Assembly (NCBI RefSeq): GCF_000244955.1 | Contig: NZ_CM001439.1 | Span: 4,769,234-4,833,233 of the forward strand | Reading direction: 5' to 3' | DNA length: 64,000 bases | DNA from: Saccharomonospora marina XMU15 | GTDB lineage: Bacteria > Actinomycetota > Actinomycetes > Mycobacteriales > Pseudonocardiaceae | Shown here: piece by piece, positions 41,627-50,995 of the stretch | How the letters are laid out: every line of letters begins with the position of its first letter | Numbering within the stretch: the stretch's first letter is position 1 | Made by a program: the position numbers and the translations under genes | The notes under the pieces: generated by a model | What the model saw: the letters and a program-made list of their open reading frames with translations, nothing else | What the model was told of the DNA's origin: nothing | Database searches by the model: none

Positions 41627-42943
41627 TCACCACACCGTCAGCATCAGATGGTTGACCGCCAGCGCGGTCGCCGCTTGGGCGGCCAGCCACCAACGTCGCG
41701 TACCAGGCGGCAGCAAAGCCGTGGCAGGCAGCAGCCACACCGCGAAAGGCAGCCAGATCCGCTCCACTTCCGCCTTGGAAAGGCCGCTCACGTCGGCGAC
41801 AAGGACGGCGCAGAGGGCGGCGGCCGTGAGCATCACCATAGGCGTCCAGCCGCGGCTCAGCCATGCCCTGCGCAGCCCAGCCACGACAGCGGGCCCCACC
41901 GCCAGCACCAAGCACGCCAGATTCGCCCACACCCAGTACGAGTAGGGCCGTTCGGAGGCGATTCCCTGGTGGTATCGCTCGACGACCTGCCGATAGCCGT
42001 CGAACCACCAGAAGCCGGCCATCGCGAACGCGGCCACCACCGCCGCGACTCCCGCCGCGGCGTACAGCGTCGCCCTCGCACTGCGGCCCAACAGCCCGAC
42101 GGCGAGCGCCACCAGGCCGAGCAGCACGAGGCCGTAGGACAAGAACAACCCGAAGCCGAGCAGCACGCCCGCTCCGACGGCCTGAGCGGGTGCGTACCGA
42201 GACCCGCTGTGCGCGGCTCGGCAAGCCTGCGCGAGCAGGGCGATACCGCACGCGGTCACTCCCGCGAACACCGCGTCCGCCGACACCGCCAGCCACACCG
42301 CACCTGGGAACAGCACGACGAACGGCCAGCAGGCACGCGCCGCCTCAGCACGGCCGAGCGCGGCCAAGGTGACAGGCACGGCCACCGACACCAGTCCAGC
42401 CGCGGCCACACACGCGAACGCGGCCCAGACACCGCCGGAGAGCCCCAACCGGTCCAGCCAGACGAACACCAGCACGGCGCCTGGAGGGTGGCCTGCCACG
42501 TGCGTGGTCCAGAAGCCCGGGGTGCCCGCGACGATCCGGTCGGCGAACGTGTCGAGCATCGTGGAGATGTCGGTGATGCCGCCTACTTCGTGCAGGTACT
42601 CGTGCGGCGTCGTCAGCCGCGCCGCGAAACCGCGTTCCCAGCCGTCGACCAGCGCCAACGACAGCAGCCACGCCAGCGAGGCGACGTACCCGGTGGCGAG
42701 CAACCCACGCCACGGCAGCGACGTCGCGAGTGCCGGACCCCACACAACGGCCGCCACCGCAAGCAGCACCGCGAACACCGATGCCGGGCCGGCGTGCGGT
42801 AGCCACCTGCCGTACAGCGGCGGCGACTCTCTTACCGCGACAGCGAGCGCGACGAGCAACGCGGCAACGCCGACGGCGACGAGGTCACCGCGCACTCGAT
42901 TCGCGGTCGCGCCGGGCCTTGTCGTGGTGGAGGAATCGACCAC
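41627..42943 (-). CDS. Multi-pass membrane protein, GT-C glycosyltransferase-like
   Basis: A 438-residue protein with about eleven hydrophobic segments. The first long external loop carries TTPHEYLHEVGGITD, with acidic and His residues where GT-C mannosyl/arabinosyltransferases place their catalytic Asp/Glu, and GTPGFWTTHVAGHPPGA follows. Polyprenyl-phospho-sugar-dependent transfer outside the cell is likely but not proven. The GTG at 42943 is the best start, close behind a G-rich run. First gene of the operon containing the two-component pair. Confidence 0.75.
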   Translation of the reverse strand: MVDSSTTTRPGATANRVRGDLVAVGVAALLVALAVAVRESPPLYGRWLPHAGPASVFAVLLAVAAVVWGPALATSLPWRGLLATGYVASLAWLLSLALVDGWERGFAARLTTPHEYLHEVGGITDISTMLDTFADRIVAGTPGFWTTHVAGHPPGAVLVFVWLDRLGLSGGVWAAFACVAAAGLVSVAVPVTLAALGRAEAARACWPFVVLFPGAVWLAVSADAVFAGVTACGIALLAQACRAAHSGSRYAPAQAVGAGVLLGFGLFLSYGLVLLGLVALAVGLLGRSARATLYAAAGVAAVVAAFAMAGFWWFDGYRQVVERYHQGIASERPYSYWVWANLACLVLAVGPAVVAGLRRAWLSRGWTPMVMLTAAALCAVLVADVSGLSKAEVERIWLPFAVWLLPATALLPPGTRRWWLAAQAATALAVNHLMLTVW

Positions 42944-43088
42944 CCCCCGCACGATAACGGGCCGGACCTCGGGCGTCAGCGAGCCGCGGGGACACGTCAG
43001 AACTCGGTAATACCCGGCGACCCCCGTCAGGGTTTCGTAATCCCGCACGAGTTTCGCGGTGTCCGGCTTGGATCTATCGTCCGATTTC

Positions 43089-43754
43089 GTGAACGGAGAA
43101 GAACCGGTCGACGTCGTCCTGCCGTGCCTCGACGAGGCTCCTGCGCTGCCCGCCGTGCTCGGCGCCTTCCCGCCCGGCTTCCGCGCGATCGTGGTGGACA
43201 ACGGTTCCACCGACGACTCCGCGAAGGTCGCCGAGGAACTGGGGGCCAAGGTCGTCTTCGAGCCACGGCGCGGGTACGGCGCTGCCGTCCACACCGGTCT
43301 GGAGGCAGCCTCGTCGCGGATCGTGTGCTTTCTCGACGCCGACGGCTCCCTCGACGCCGGGCAACTCCCCCGACTGGTGAGGCCGGTGCGGCAGGGCAGC
43401 GTGGAACTCGCGGTGGGCCGCCGAGTCGCGACGGCACCCGGGGTGTGGCCGTGGCACGCACGCGCGGGCAACGCGGCGCTGGCGCTGCTGCTGCGAGCAC
43501 GCGGGCTTCCCGTGCACGACCTAGCGCCGATCCGGGCGGTGAATCGTTCGGCGCTGCTCGAACTCGGGGTGGCCGATCGAGGATTCGGATATCCGCTGGA
43601 ACTGCTGGTCAGGGCTGCTCGCGAGGGCTGGCGAGTGCACGAGGTCGACGTCGGGTACGGCCGCAGGGCGGACGGCACGGTGTCGAAGGTGTCGGGTTCG
43701 CTGCGCGGAACCCTGCGTGCCGCCACGGACATGGCGCGGGTCTGGCGCGCGTGA
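43089..43754 (+). CDS. GT2-family glycosyltransferase (polyprenyl-sugar synthase-like)
   Basis: A 221-residue soluble GT-A enzyme. It has DVVLPCLDEAPALPAVLGAF at the N-terminus, VVDNGSTDDS for nucleotide binding, CFLDADGSLD as the DXD motif and a C-terminal GFGYPLELLVRAAREGWRV. It lacks membrane helices and resembles dolichyl-phosphate-sugar synthases. The GTG has no clear ribosome site and may be near a leaderless start (TATCGT lies about ten bases upstream). It overlaps the next gene by 4 bases and diverges from the GT-C gene it may supply. Confidence 0.87.
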   Translation: MNGEEPVDVVLPCLDEAPALPAVLGAFPPGFRAIVVDNGSTDDSAKVAEELGAKVVFEPRRGYGAAVHTGLEAASSRIVCFLDADGSLDAGQLPRLVRPVRQGSVELAVGRRVATAPGVWPWHARAGNAALALLLRARGLPVHDLAPIRAVNRSALLELGVADRGFGYPLELLVRAAREGWRVHEVDVGYGRRADGTVSKVSGSLRGTLRAATDMARVWRA

Positions 43755-44431
43755 ACGGCGGCTGGTGTGCGTTGGTCGTGGCGAAGGCACCCGTTCCCGG
43801 CCAGGCGAAGACGCGGCTGTGCCCACCCGCGGCACCTCGGCAAGCCGCTGACCTTGCCGCGGCCGCGCTGCTCGACACGCTCGACGCTGCACTGACGGTC
43901 CCGGAAGCGGTGCCGGTGGTCGCGCTTGCGGGGCAGCTCACCTCCGCCGCGCGGCGCGGCGAGTTGTCGGGTCTGCTGCGTCGTTGCACCGTGCTGGCCC
44001 AGCGAGGACCCGACCTCGGGGCCCGGCTGGCGAACGCTCACGCCGACGTCGCGCGGTTGTGGCCCGGTATGCCCGTCGTGCAGGTCGGGATGGACACACC
44101 GCAGCTGACCCCCGCACTGCTGCGCTCGGTCGCCGATGACCTCCACAGGCACGAGGCCGTGCTCGGCCAGGCCCTCGACGGGGGTTGGTGGGTACTGGCA
44201 CTGCGGGACCCGGCGCGAGCGCGGGTGCTGGCCGGGGTGCCGATGTCGCGGCCCGACACCGCGGCACTCACCCGTCGTGCGCTCGCCACCACCGAGTCGA
44301 TCGCGGCGCGGACCGAGACACTGTGCGATGTGGACACGATGGCCGACGCGATCAGCGTCGCCGAACTGATTCCCGACTCGCGGTTCGCGGCGGCTGTGCG
44401 CGCGATCCGGACCGCGGCTGCTTCGCGCTGA
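43751..44431 (+). CDS. DUF2064/TIGR04282-type nucleotidyltransferase-like protein
   Basis: A 226-residue GT-A-fold protein. The N-terminal ALVVAKAPVPGQAKTRLCPP is the sugar-nucleotidyltransferase-like P-loop signature of this family, and QVGMDTPQLTPALL and ALDGGWWVLALRDP follow. Relatives are annotated as glycosyltransferases or guanylyltransferases without firm evidence. The GTGA overlap with the GT2 gene indicates co-translation and a shared pathway. Confidence 0.85.
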   Translation: MNGGWCALVVAKAPVPGQAKTRLCPPAAPRQAADLAAAALLDTLDAALTVPEAVPVVALAGQLTSAARRGELSGLLRRCTVLAQRGPDLGARLANAHADVARLWPGMPVVQVGMDTPQLTPALLRSVADDLHRHEAVLGQALDGGWWVLALRDPARARVLAGVPMSRPDTAALTRRALATTESIAARTETLCDVDTMADAISVAELIPDSRFAAAVRAIRTAAASR

Positions 44432-44510
44432 ACGCGGCGAAGGATTGGTCGGCGGCCCACCGGCAGCGGTGATCGGCTCAACTCACCCGCCCGTGGGCCG
44501 CCGCGCTGGT

Positions 44511-44532
44511 CTCGGCCGCACCTGCGGCCGAG
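44511..44532. terminator. Hairpin between convergent DUF2064 and htrA genes
   Basis: CTCGGCCG at 44511-44518 pairs with CGGCCGAG at 44525-44532 around a 6-base loop. A second inverted repeat, GGCGGCCCAC/GTGGGCCGCC, encloses the preceding 50 bases. Both lie between two convergent stops. Confidence 0.5.
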
Positions 44533-44536
44533 CGTC

Positions 44537-45835
44537 TCAGTTCGGTTGTACCGGCTGGCCGCCGAGCGTGATGTCCAGTGTCCGGTTGCTACCGAGCGTG
44601 ATCGTGACCGTTTCGCCCGGCGCCCGGGTGCGGATCGCCGCGACGAGAGTGTTCGCGTCATCGATGCGCCGGTCTCCGAGCTTGACGATCACGTCACCGG
44701 ACTTCAGGCCTGCCTTCTCGGCGGGGCTGCCAGGCTGCACCTCGCCGATCACCGCGCCACCGGAAGGAGCGTCGCCCACCGTGGCACCGATGTAGGTCTG
44801 CGTGGCATGGCCGGACTTGATGATGTCGTCCGCTGTGCGCCTGGCCTGGTCGATCGGGATCGCGAAACCGATCCCCACGTTGCCGCCCTCGGATTGCATG
44901 CCGGGGATGCCGGAGGACTGCGGGCTGTAGATCGCGGAGTTGATGCCGATGACCTGCCCCTGCATGTTGGCGAGCGGTCCGCCGGAGTTGCCGGGGTTGA
45001 TGGCGGCGTCGGTCTGGATGGCGTCCATGACCGTCGTCTGGTCACCCTGGCCGCCCGCCGTCACGGGTCGGTGCAGCGAACTCACGATTCCTGCTGTGAC
45101 GGTGCCCGCCAGCTCGAAAGGTGAGCCGATCGCCACCACGGACTCGCCGACCCGCAGGTCGTCGGAGCGGCCCAGCTCCACGGTGGGCAACCCGCTGACG
45201 CCTTCGGCCTTCACCACCGCGATGTCCGTGGTGGGGTCACGGCCGACGATCGTGGCCTCGGCCTCGTCGCCGTTCTGGAACACCACGTTGATGGCGCCTC
45301 CGTCTGCCGCCCCCTCGATGACGTGGTTGTTGGTCAGGATGTAGCCGTCGTCGCTGATGACGAACCCGGAGCCTTCGCCTGCCGACGAGCGACCGCGCAC
45401 CTGGAGCTGCACCACGCTGGGCATCAGCTTCTGCGCGACCGCTTCCACGCTGCCCGCAGGGGCGCTACCGGTGTCCTTGGCAGGGAGCGGTTCGTTCAGC
45501 GCGTTCACCGAACTGCCGGTCGCGGCGTTGTCGGCTGCCAGGTAACCACCCACGGTGCCTGCCCCGCCGCCCACCAGGAGGGCGAGCATCGCCACGCCCG
45601 CGACCAGCTTGGCGGTACCGCCACGGCGGTTGCGCTGCGGCGACGGTGGTTCGCCGCCCGGCATGGTGCTCGCGGCCGGATACCGGCTCGGCTGGTACGG
45701 GTTGTAACCGTGCATCGCGTGGCCCCGGGCCGACCACGGACTCGGCTCCTGCTGGGCACCCCAACCGCCTTGCTCCGGTGTTCCGGGTGCCTGGCCGCCG
45801 GGCTTGTCCTGAGCATAGGGGTCGTTGTCGGTCAT
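44537..45835 (-). CDS. HtrA/PepD-type membrane serine protease
   Basis: A 432-residue protease. A Gln/Pro/Gly-rich cytoplasmic tail (about 1-75) is followed by one membrane helix (LVAGVAMLALLVGGGAGTVG) and an external trypsin-like domain. The catalytic triad is His in LTNNHVIEG, Asp in TTDIAVVKA and Ser in NPGNSGGPL. A single PDZ domain ends the protein (SPAEKAGLKSGDVIVKLGDR). In mycobacteria PepD works with MprAB in envelope stress; the MprAB-like pair here lies 2 kb away. The start follows the charged MTDNDPYAQDK. Confidence 0.93.
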   Translation of the reverse strand: MTDNDPYAQDKPGGQAPGTPEQGGWGAQQEPSPWSARGHAMHGYNPYQPSRYPAASTMPGGEPPSPQRNRRGGTAKLVAGVAMLALLVGGGAGTVGGYLAADNAATGSSVNALNEPLPAKDTGSAPAGSVEAVAQKLMPSVVQLQVRGRSSAGEGSGFVISDDGYILTNNHVIEGAADGGAINVVFQNGDEAEATIVGRDPTTDIAVVKAEGVSGLPTVELGRSDDLRVGESVVAIGSPFELAGTVTAGIVSSLHRPVTAGGQGDQTTVMDAIQTDAAINPGNSGGPLANMQGQVIGINSAIYSPQSSGIPGMQSEGGNVGIGFAIPIDQARRTADDIIKSGHATQTYIGATVGDAPSGGAVIGEVQPGSPAEKAGLKSGDVIVKLGDRRIDDANTLVAAIRTRAPGETVTITLGSNRTLDITLGGQPVQPN

Positions 45836-45900
45836 GGGTTCATGATGCTCCGTCGTCCTGAGAACACGCTGAATCGAGCCTGTGCGCCAGGCCTGAAGAT

Positions 45901-46929
45901 TCACCCTGCCGCCCGCAGCCGTTGCGCGATCAGCTCCGGCGACACGTCGTTCACCCAGACGGCCATGCCGGACTCCGAGCCCGCGAGGTACTTCAGCTTG
46001 TCCGGTGCCCTGCGTATCGAGAACAACTCCAGGTGCAGCCACGCCAGGTCGTGACCCTGCCGCACGGGCGCCTGCTGCCAACCCGCGACGTAGGGCAGCG
46101 GCCTGTCGTACAGACCGTCGCAGCGGCGCAGTAGCCGCAGATACACCTCGGCGAAGTCGGCGCGCTCCTCGGTTGTCAGACCGGTTAGGTCGGCGACCCT
46201 GCGATGGGGCACGACCAGCACGTGCACCGGCCAGCGCGCCGCAGGGGGAACGAAGGCGGTCCAGTGCTCACCCTCCTCCACCACCCTGGCGCCATCGGCA
46301 CGCTCGGTGGCGAGCAACTCGCCGAGGAGATGCGTGCCGTGTTCGGCGAAGTGGTCACGAGCGGTGGCGAGGATACGTTCGGTCCTCGGTGTGACGAACG
46401 GGTAGCCGTAGATCTGCCCATGCGGGTGATGCAGGGTGACACCGATTTCCTCGCCCCGGTTCTCGAACGGGAACACCTGCTCCACGCCGTCCAGTTGGGA
46501 CAGCGCGGCCGTACGGTCGGCCCACACGTCGACCACCGTGCGCACCCGGCGCGGGCCGAGTTCGGAGAAGGAACGATCGTGGTCGCTGGTGAAGCACACC
46601 ACCTCGGTACGACCGTTGCGGTCGACGAAGGACGGGAAGCGATTCTGGAACACGACCACGTCGTAGTGCGGTTCCGGTATCTCGCTCGGTTTGCCGGGGC
46701 GGGTGGGGCACAGCGGGCAGAGGTCGGTGGGTGGCTTGTGCGTGCGCGTCTGCCTGTGCGTGGCGATGGCTACCCACTCGCCGGTGAGCGGGTCCCTGCG
46801 GATCTCCGAACTCCCCGCCACGGGAGGAAGCGCGCGGGCGTCCCTCGCGTCGCGCGACGGTGGCGCGGGACCCTCGTCGAAGTAGATGATCTCCCGGCCG
46901 TCCGCGAGGTGCCGAACGGTCTTGTTCAC
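45901..46929 (-). CDS. galT: Galactose-1-phosphate uridylyltransferase
   Basis: A 342-residue GalT, which exchanges UMP between UDP-glucose and galactose-1-phosphate in the Leloir pathway. The active-site HPHGQ occurs in TLHHPHGQIYGYPF. The metal cysteine pair appears as LCPLCPTRPGKPSE and the C-terminal HLELFSIRRAPDKLKYLAGSE is typical. The ATG overlaps the DeoR regulator's stop. galK and galE are not adjacent, so they must be elsewhere in the genome or replaced. Confidence 0.94.
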   Translation of the reverse strand: MNKTVRHLADGREIIYFDEGPAPPSRDARDARALPPVAGSSEIRRDPLTGEWVAIATHRQTRTHKPPTDLCPLCPTRPGKPSEIPEPHYDVVVFQNRFPSFVDRNGRTEVVCFTSDHDRSFSELGPRRVRTVVDVWADRTAALSQLDGVEQVFPFENRGEEIGVTLHHPHGQIYGYPFVTPRTERILATARDHFAEHGTHLLGELLATERADGARVVEEGEHWTAFVPPAARWPVHVLVVPHRRVADLTGLTTEERADFAEVYLRLLRRCDGLYDRPLPYVAGWQQAPVRQGHDLAWLHLELFSIRRAPDKLKYLAGSESGMAVWVNDVSPELIAQRLRAAG

Positions 46930-47723
46930 TCGTGCGCCCCAGCCGGACTGTCGACCCGCGCGATCAGGAGTTCGCCCGCATGCTCACGAAGGATGCTACG
47001 AGCGTCGTCGGCGAGACCCTCGTCGCTGACGACCACGTCGGCCTCGGTGAGGTCGGCGATCGTGGAGATGCCGACCATGCCCCACTTGGTGTGATCGGCG
47101 AGGACGACGAGCTTGCGACCCGCCTCGACAAGCGCGCGGTCGGTCTCGCTCTCGGTGAGGTTGGGCGTTGTGAAGCCGGGTCCGTCGGCCATGCCGTGCA
47201 CCCCGAGGAAGACGATGTCGAGGTGCAGGCTGCGCAGACTCTGTACCGCCACCGGACCGACGAGCGCGTCGGAGGGTGTGCGCACACCTCCGGTGAGGAC
47301 GACGGTGCGGTCGGACTCGCCCGAACCGCGTAACACGTCGGCGACCCGGATCGAGTTGGTCACGACGGTCAGGCCGGGTATCGGGCCAAGGGCTCGGGCC
47401 AGTGTCCAGGTGGTGGTGCCCGCGGACATGCCGATGGCGGTTCCGGGGCGGATCAGTCCCGCGGCGGCGGCGGCGATGGCCTCCTTCTGTGCGCGCTGGC
47501 GAACGGACTTGGCCTCGAACCCCGGTTCGTGGGTGCTCATGGTGGTGACCGTGGTCGCGCCTCCGTAGACCTTCTCCACGAGTCCCCTGCTCGCGAGCAC
47601 GTCGAGGTCCCTGCGGACGGTCATGTCCGACACGCCGAGGCGGTCGACGAGGTCGCTGACCCGGACCGCACCGGTCCGCCGCGCCTCGTCGAGGATCATC
47701 GCTTGCCGCTGCCGCGCCAGCAC
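46926..47723 (-). CDS. DeoR-family regulator of sugar metabolism
   Basis: A 265-residue DeoR protein. The helix-turn-helix is VRVSDLVDRLGVSDMTVRRDLDVLASRG, and the sugar-phosphate sensor domain has IGMSAGTTTWTLARAL and VVLTGGVRTPSDALVGP. GTG start. It overlaps galT by 4 bases and is first in the operon, so it most likely controls galT and itself in response to a galactose-derived phosphate. Confidence 0.9.
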   Translation of the reverse strand: MLARQRQAMILDEARRTGAVRVSDLVDRLGVSDMTVRRDLDVLASRGLVEKVYGGATTVTTMSTHEPGFEAKSVRQRAQKEAIAAAAAGLIRPGTAIGMSAGTTTWTLARALGPIPGLTVVTNSIRVADVLRGSGESDRTVVLTGGVRTPSDALVGPVAVQSLRSLHLDIVFLGVHGMADGPGFTTPNLTESETDRALVEAGRKLVVLADHTKWGMVGISTIADLTEADVVVSDEGLADDARSILREHAGELLIARVDSPAGAHE

Positions 47724-47908
47724 CGTCTACTCCATCCGCAACTGCACCAGAAGTACACAAAACTCTACATGATCAAACACGGTCGGCTGGTCCGCGCCAC
47801 CCGAAGGTGGGAACTCCGGGCGCGTCACCGTCGAGGGACGGTAACCGAACCCGCCACCGAAACCGCCGTGGTATCCGGGTGACGCTCGGCCGCCGCTACC
47901 GGGTTGCC

Positions 47909-49294
47909 CTACCCCGGCACGCCGGGCAGCCGGATCGTCAGCAGCGCGCCGCCTTCCGCGGCGCGCCCGGCGTACACCGCGCCGCCGTGTCGCTCCACGG
48001 CCTGCTTGACGATCGCCAGACCCAGCCCGGAACCCGGGAGCGTTCGCGCCTCGGACGACCGGTAGAAGCGATCGAAGATCTTGGGCAGATCCTCCTCCGC
48101 GATACCCGGTCCCGCGTCAGCCACCTCCACCACGGCCGTGCCGTCACCGAGCGGCCGCAACACGACCCGCACGACGGAGCCGGCAGGCGAGAACTTCACT
48201 GCATTGTCGAGCAGGTTCAGCACCGCGCGCTCCAGCGTGTTCGGGTCGCCGGTGAGCACCCAGGGACGCAGGTCCGCTTCGAACTCCACCTCACCAGCCC
48301 TCGGCCGCGCGCGATCGAGTGCCCGCTCGATCACCTCGACGAGGTCGACGCGCTCGGCTTCCTCCCTGGGAGCCTCTCCCCGAGCCAGCTCCACCAGATC
48401 ACCGATCAGCTGTGTCAACTCGTCGAGTTGGAACCGGATGTCCGCCTCGACCTCCGTGCGATCGCGCTCCGACAGTGACGGCGAACCCGGCTTGCTGGCG
48501 GCGAGCAGCAACTCCAAGTTGGTGCGCAGCGAGGTCAGCGGTGTCCGCAACTCGTGCCCCGCGTCCGCGACCAGCCTGCGCTGCCGCTCCTGCGATTCGA
48601 AAACGGCGTCGAGCATGGTGTTGAAGCTGTGCGTCAGCCGCGCCAACTCGTCGTCGCCGCTCACCGGGATGGGACGCAGGTCCATTGTTCGGGCCACCCG
48701 CTCGGTGGCGGAGGTCAGGCGCTCGACGGGACGCAACCCGGCTCTGGCGACCGCGGTACCCGCCACCGCGGCCACCACGATTCCCGCGCCCCCGAAGAGG
48801 AACAGCACGAGCGCGAGGTCCGACAGCGTCCGCTTGGTCGGCTCCAGCGACTGCGCGAGCACCATGGCCACCCCGTTGCCCGCGGGCAGCGCGATCACGC
48901 GCATGTCGGTGGCCTGGTCCGTGCGCAGTGACGAGTCGGTGGTTCCACGCGCCACCGCCAACTCGGGCGGGCCCCAAGGTGGGGGTGTGCCCGCACGCGG
49001 ATGGATCATGTCGGAAGTCGCGGTGAGCAGACCGATCTGGATGTCGCTGCTCACCAGGAACGCGCCAGGAATCGACTGCACCCTGGACTGCACCGTCGGG
49101 CTCTCCACGGCGGCCATGGCCCGCTCGGTGAGGCTGTCGTCGAACTGCTGGTAAAGGTTGTTGTACACGGTCAGGTATGCGCCCAGCGATACCAGCGCCA
49201 CGGTGACGCCCACCGAGATGGCGGCGAGCAACATGACCCGGGTACGCAAGGAGAAACGGCGAGGCCGGGCCTGCTCGCTCGAGGTGAGGGTCAC
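47909..49294 (-). CDS. mprB: MprB-like sensor histidine kinase
   Basis: A 461-residue kinase. It has an N-terminal membrane helix ([22 protein letters not shown]), an external sensor of about 110 residues, a second helix ([20 protein letters not shown]), and HAMP ([20 protein letters not shown]). The phosphorylated His is in [16 protein letters not shown], and the ATPase domain has [31 protein letters not shown] and [11 protein letters not shown]. Layout and position near pepD and moaB-type mogA match mycobacterial MprB, an envelope-stress sensor. The start overlaps the response regulator by 4 bases. Confidence 0.88.
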
Positions 49295-49983
49295 GGGGGC
49301 GTCTCCCGAAGTACGTATCCGACGCCACGGACGGTGTGGATCAATCGTGGCTCACCACCGGCCTCGGTCTTGCGTCGCAGGTAGCCGACGTAGACCTCCA
49401 GTGCGTTACCCGACGTCGGGAAGTCGTAGCCCCACACCTCTTCCAGGATCCTGCTGCGCGTCAGCACGTGCTTCGGGTAGGACATGAACAGTTCGAGCAA
49501 GGCGAACTCGGTCCTCGTCAGGCTTATCTGCCGTTCGCCCCGATAGACCTCCCGGGTACCGGGGTCGAGGCTGAGATCGGCGAAGGTGAGTGCCACGGAG
49601 TTGCCCGCCGCCTGCGCCTCGGCTCCGGCCCGTCGAAGCAGCGCGCGCAGCCGCGCGAGCAGTTCCTCGAGCGCGAACGGCTTGGGCAGGTAGTCGTCGG
49701 CGCCCGCGTCGAGGCCGGAGACGCGGTCGGAGACCGTGTCGCGGGCGGTGAGTACGAGGATGGGCAGGTCGTCACCGATGCCTCGGAGCCTGCGCGCCAC
49801 CTCGAGCCCGTCCAGCCTCGGCATCATGACGTCGAGCACCATGGCGTCCGGGCGGTCGGCGGCGACCTTTTCCAGCGCCTGCGCACCGTCGCCCGCGACG
49901 TCGACCTGGTAGCCGTTGAACTCCAGCGAGCGTCGCAGCGACTCGCGAACGGCTCGATCGTCGTCGACGACAAGAATGCGCAT
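49291..49983 (-). CDS. mprA: MprA-like OmpR-family response regulator
   Basis: A 230-residue regulator starting [20 protein letters not shown]. The phospho-acceptor Asp is in [13 protein letters not shown], with Thr in LVLTARD and Lys in YLPKPF. The winged-helix output domain includes [25 protein letters not shown] and ends [11 protein letters not shown]. Coupled to its kinase. In mycobacteria MprA activates pepD and sigma factor genes under envelope stress; the htrA gene nearby is a likely target. Confidence 0.9.
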
Positions 49984-50035
49984 AGGACCAGTCTTACTCG
50001 GCCGGCTGAGACGGTCCTTAACGCCGGGCCGCGTG

Positions 50036-50686
50036 TCAGTCGACCAGTCCGCCCCGGTACGCCAGCAGGGCGGCCTGCACCCGGTTGGCGGCGCCGATCT
50101 TGGACAGCACCGCGGAGACGTAGCCCTTGACCGTCGCTTCCGACAGGTGCAGCGTCCCACCGATCTCCGCGTTCGAAAGGCCCTTCCCGATCAGGGTGAC
50201 GACCTCGCGTTCACGGTCGGACAACGACGCGAGCAGCTTTCGCGCGGGTGCCGCGGCGCGCTGCTCGTCGCGGTGCGCGTTGACCATGCGCGCGGCGACG
50301 CTCGGGTCGAGCACAGCCCCGCCGCGCGCCAGGTCGCGGATCGCGCGAACCAGCGCGGCGGGCTCGATGTCCTTGAGCAGGAAGCCGTTGGCGCCGAACC
50401 GGAGAGCGAGGCTCACGTACTCGTCGACGTCGAACGTGGTGAGCATGGCGACGGCAGGGGGTTCCGGCAGTGTCTGGATGGCTCGCAGGGCGCGAATGCC
50501 GTCGTCCGGTGCGCGCATCTTGATGTCCAGCAGGGCGACATCAGGGTGGAGACGACGGGCGGCTTCCACCGCGGTTCTTCCGTCGGCCGCCTCGCCGACC
50601 AGTTCAATGTCCGGCGCGACGGATATCATCGTGCGTAGGCCCGAGCGGACGAGTTCCTCGTCGTCGGCGAAAACGACCTTGATCAA
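50036..50686 (-). CDS. NarL/LuxR-type response regulator without adjacent kinase
   Basis: A 216-residue two-domain regulator. The receiver starts [19 protein letters not shown] with Asp in [14 protein letters not shown], and the LuxR helix-turn-helix is [44 protein letters not shown]. The TTG at 50686 was chosen because GGAGG lies 6 bases upstream and the domain begins at once; longer GTG starts are possible. No histidine kinase gene is adjacent, so it is an orphan here. Confidence 0.88.
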   Translation of the reverse strand: MIKVVFADDEELVRSGLRTMISVAPDIELVGEAADGRTAVEAARRLHPDVALLDIKMRAPDDGIRALRAIQTLPEPPAVAMLTTFDVDEYVSLALRFGANGFLLKDIEPAALVRAIRDLARGGAVLDPSVAARMVNAHRDEQRAAAPARKLLASLSDREREVVTLIGKGLSNAEIGGTLHLSEATVKGYVSAVLSKIGAANRVQAALLAYRGGLVD

Positions 50687-50842
50687 CGGCGCCTCCAAGG
50701 GCAGGGGGACCGGGGTCACCGTGTCCGATCCGTGAAGGTTACTCACAAGTAGTGGGGGTATTACAGTGAGCAACTCGCGCCACGTCAAGGTCCCGGCTCC
50801 AGCAGGCGGAAGTCACCCGCTAAGCTGTCAGGCAGTATCCCT

Positions 50843-50915
50843 GCCCTCGTAGCTCAGGGGATAGAGCACCGCTCTCCTAAAGCGGGTGTCGGAGGTTCGA
50901 ATCCTCCCGGGGGCG
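50843..50915 (+). tRNA. tRNA-Arg (anticodon CCT)
   Basis: Full cloverleaf: acceptor GCCCTCG/CGGGGGC, D-arm GCTC/GAGC, anticodon arm CCGCT-CTCCTAA-AGCGG with anticodon CCT, T-arm GGAGG-TTCGAAT-CCTCC, discriminator G. CCA is not encoded. It reads codon AGG. A broken integrase gene follows at once, so the tRNA 3' end was probably an integration site. Confidence 0.95.
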
Positions 50916-50995
50916 CCCAGGTCAGAGGCGGTTTCCGATGATCTGCGGAAGCCCGCGTGGTGCGGATCGTGGTGCGAGTTCCGTATCTTCGCACC

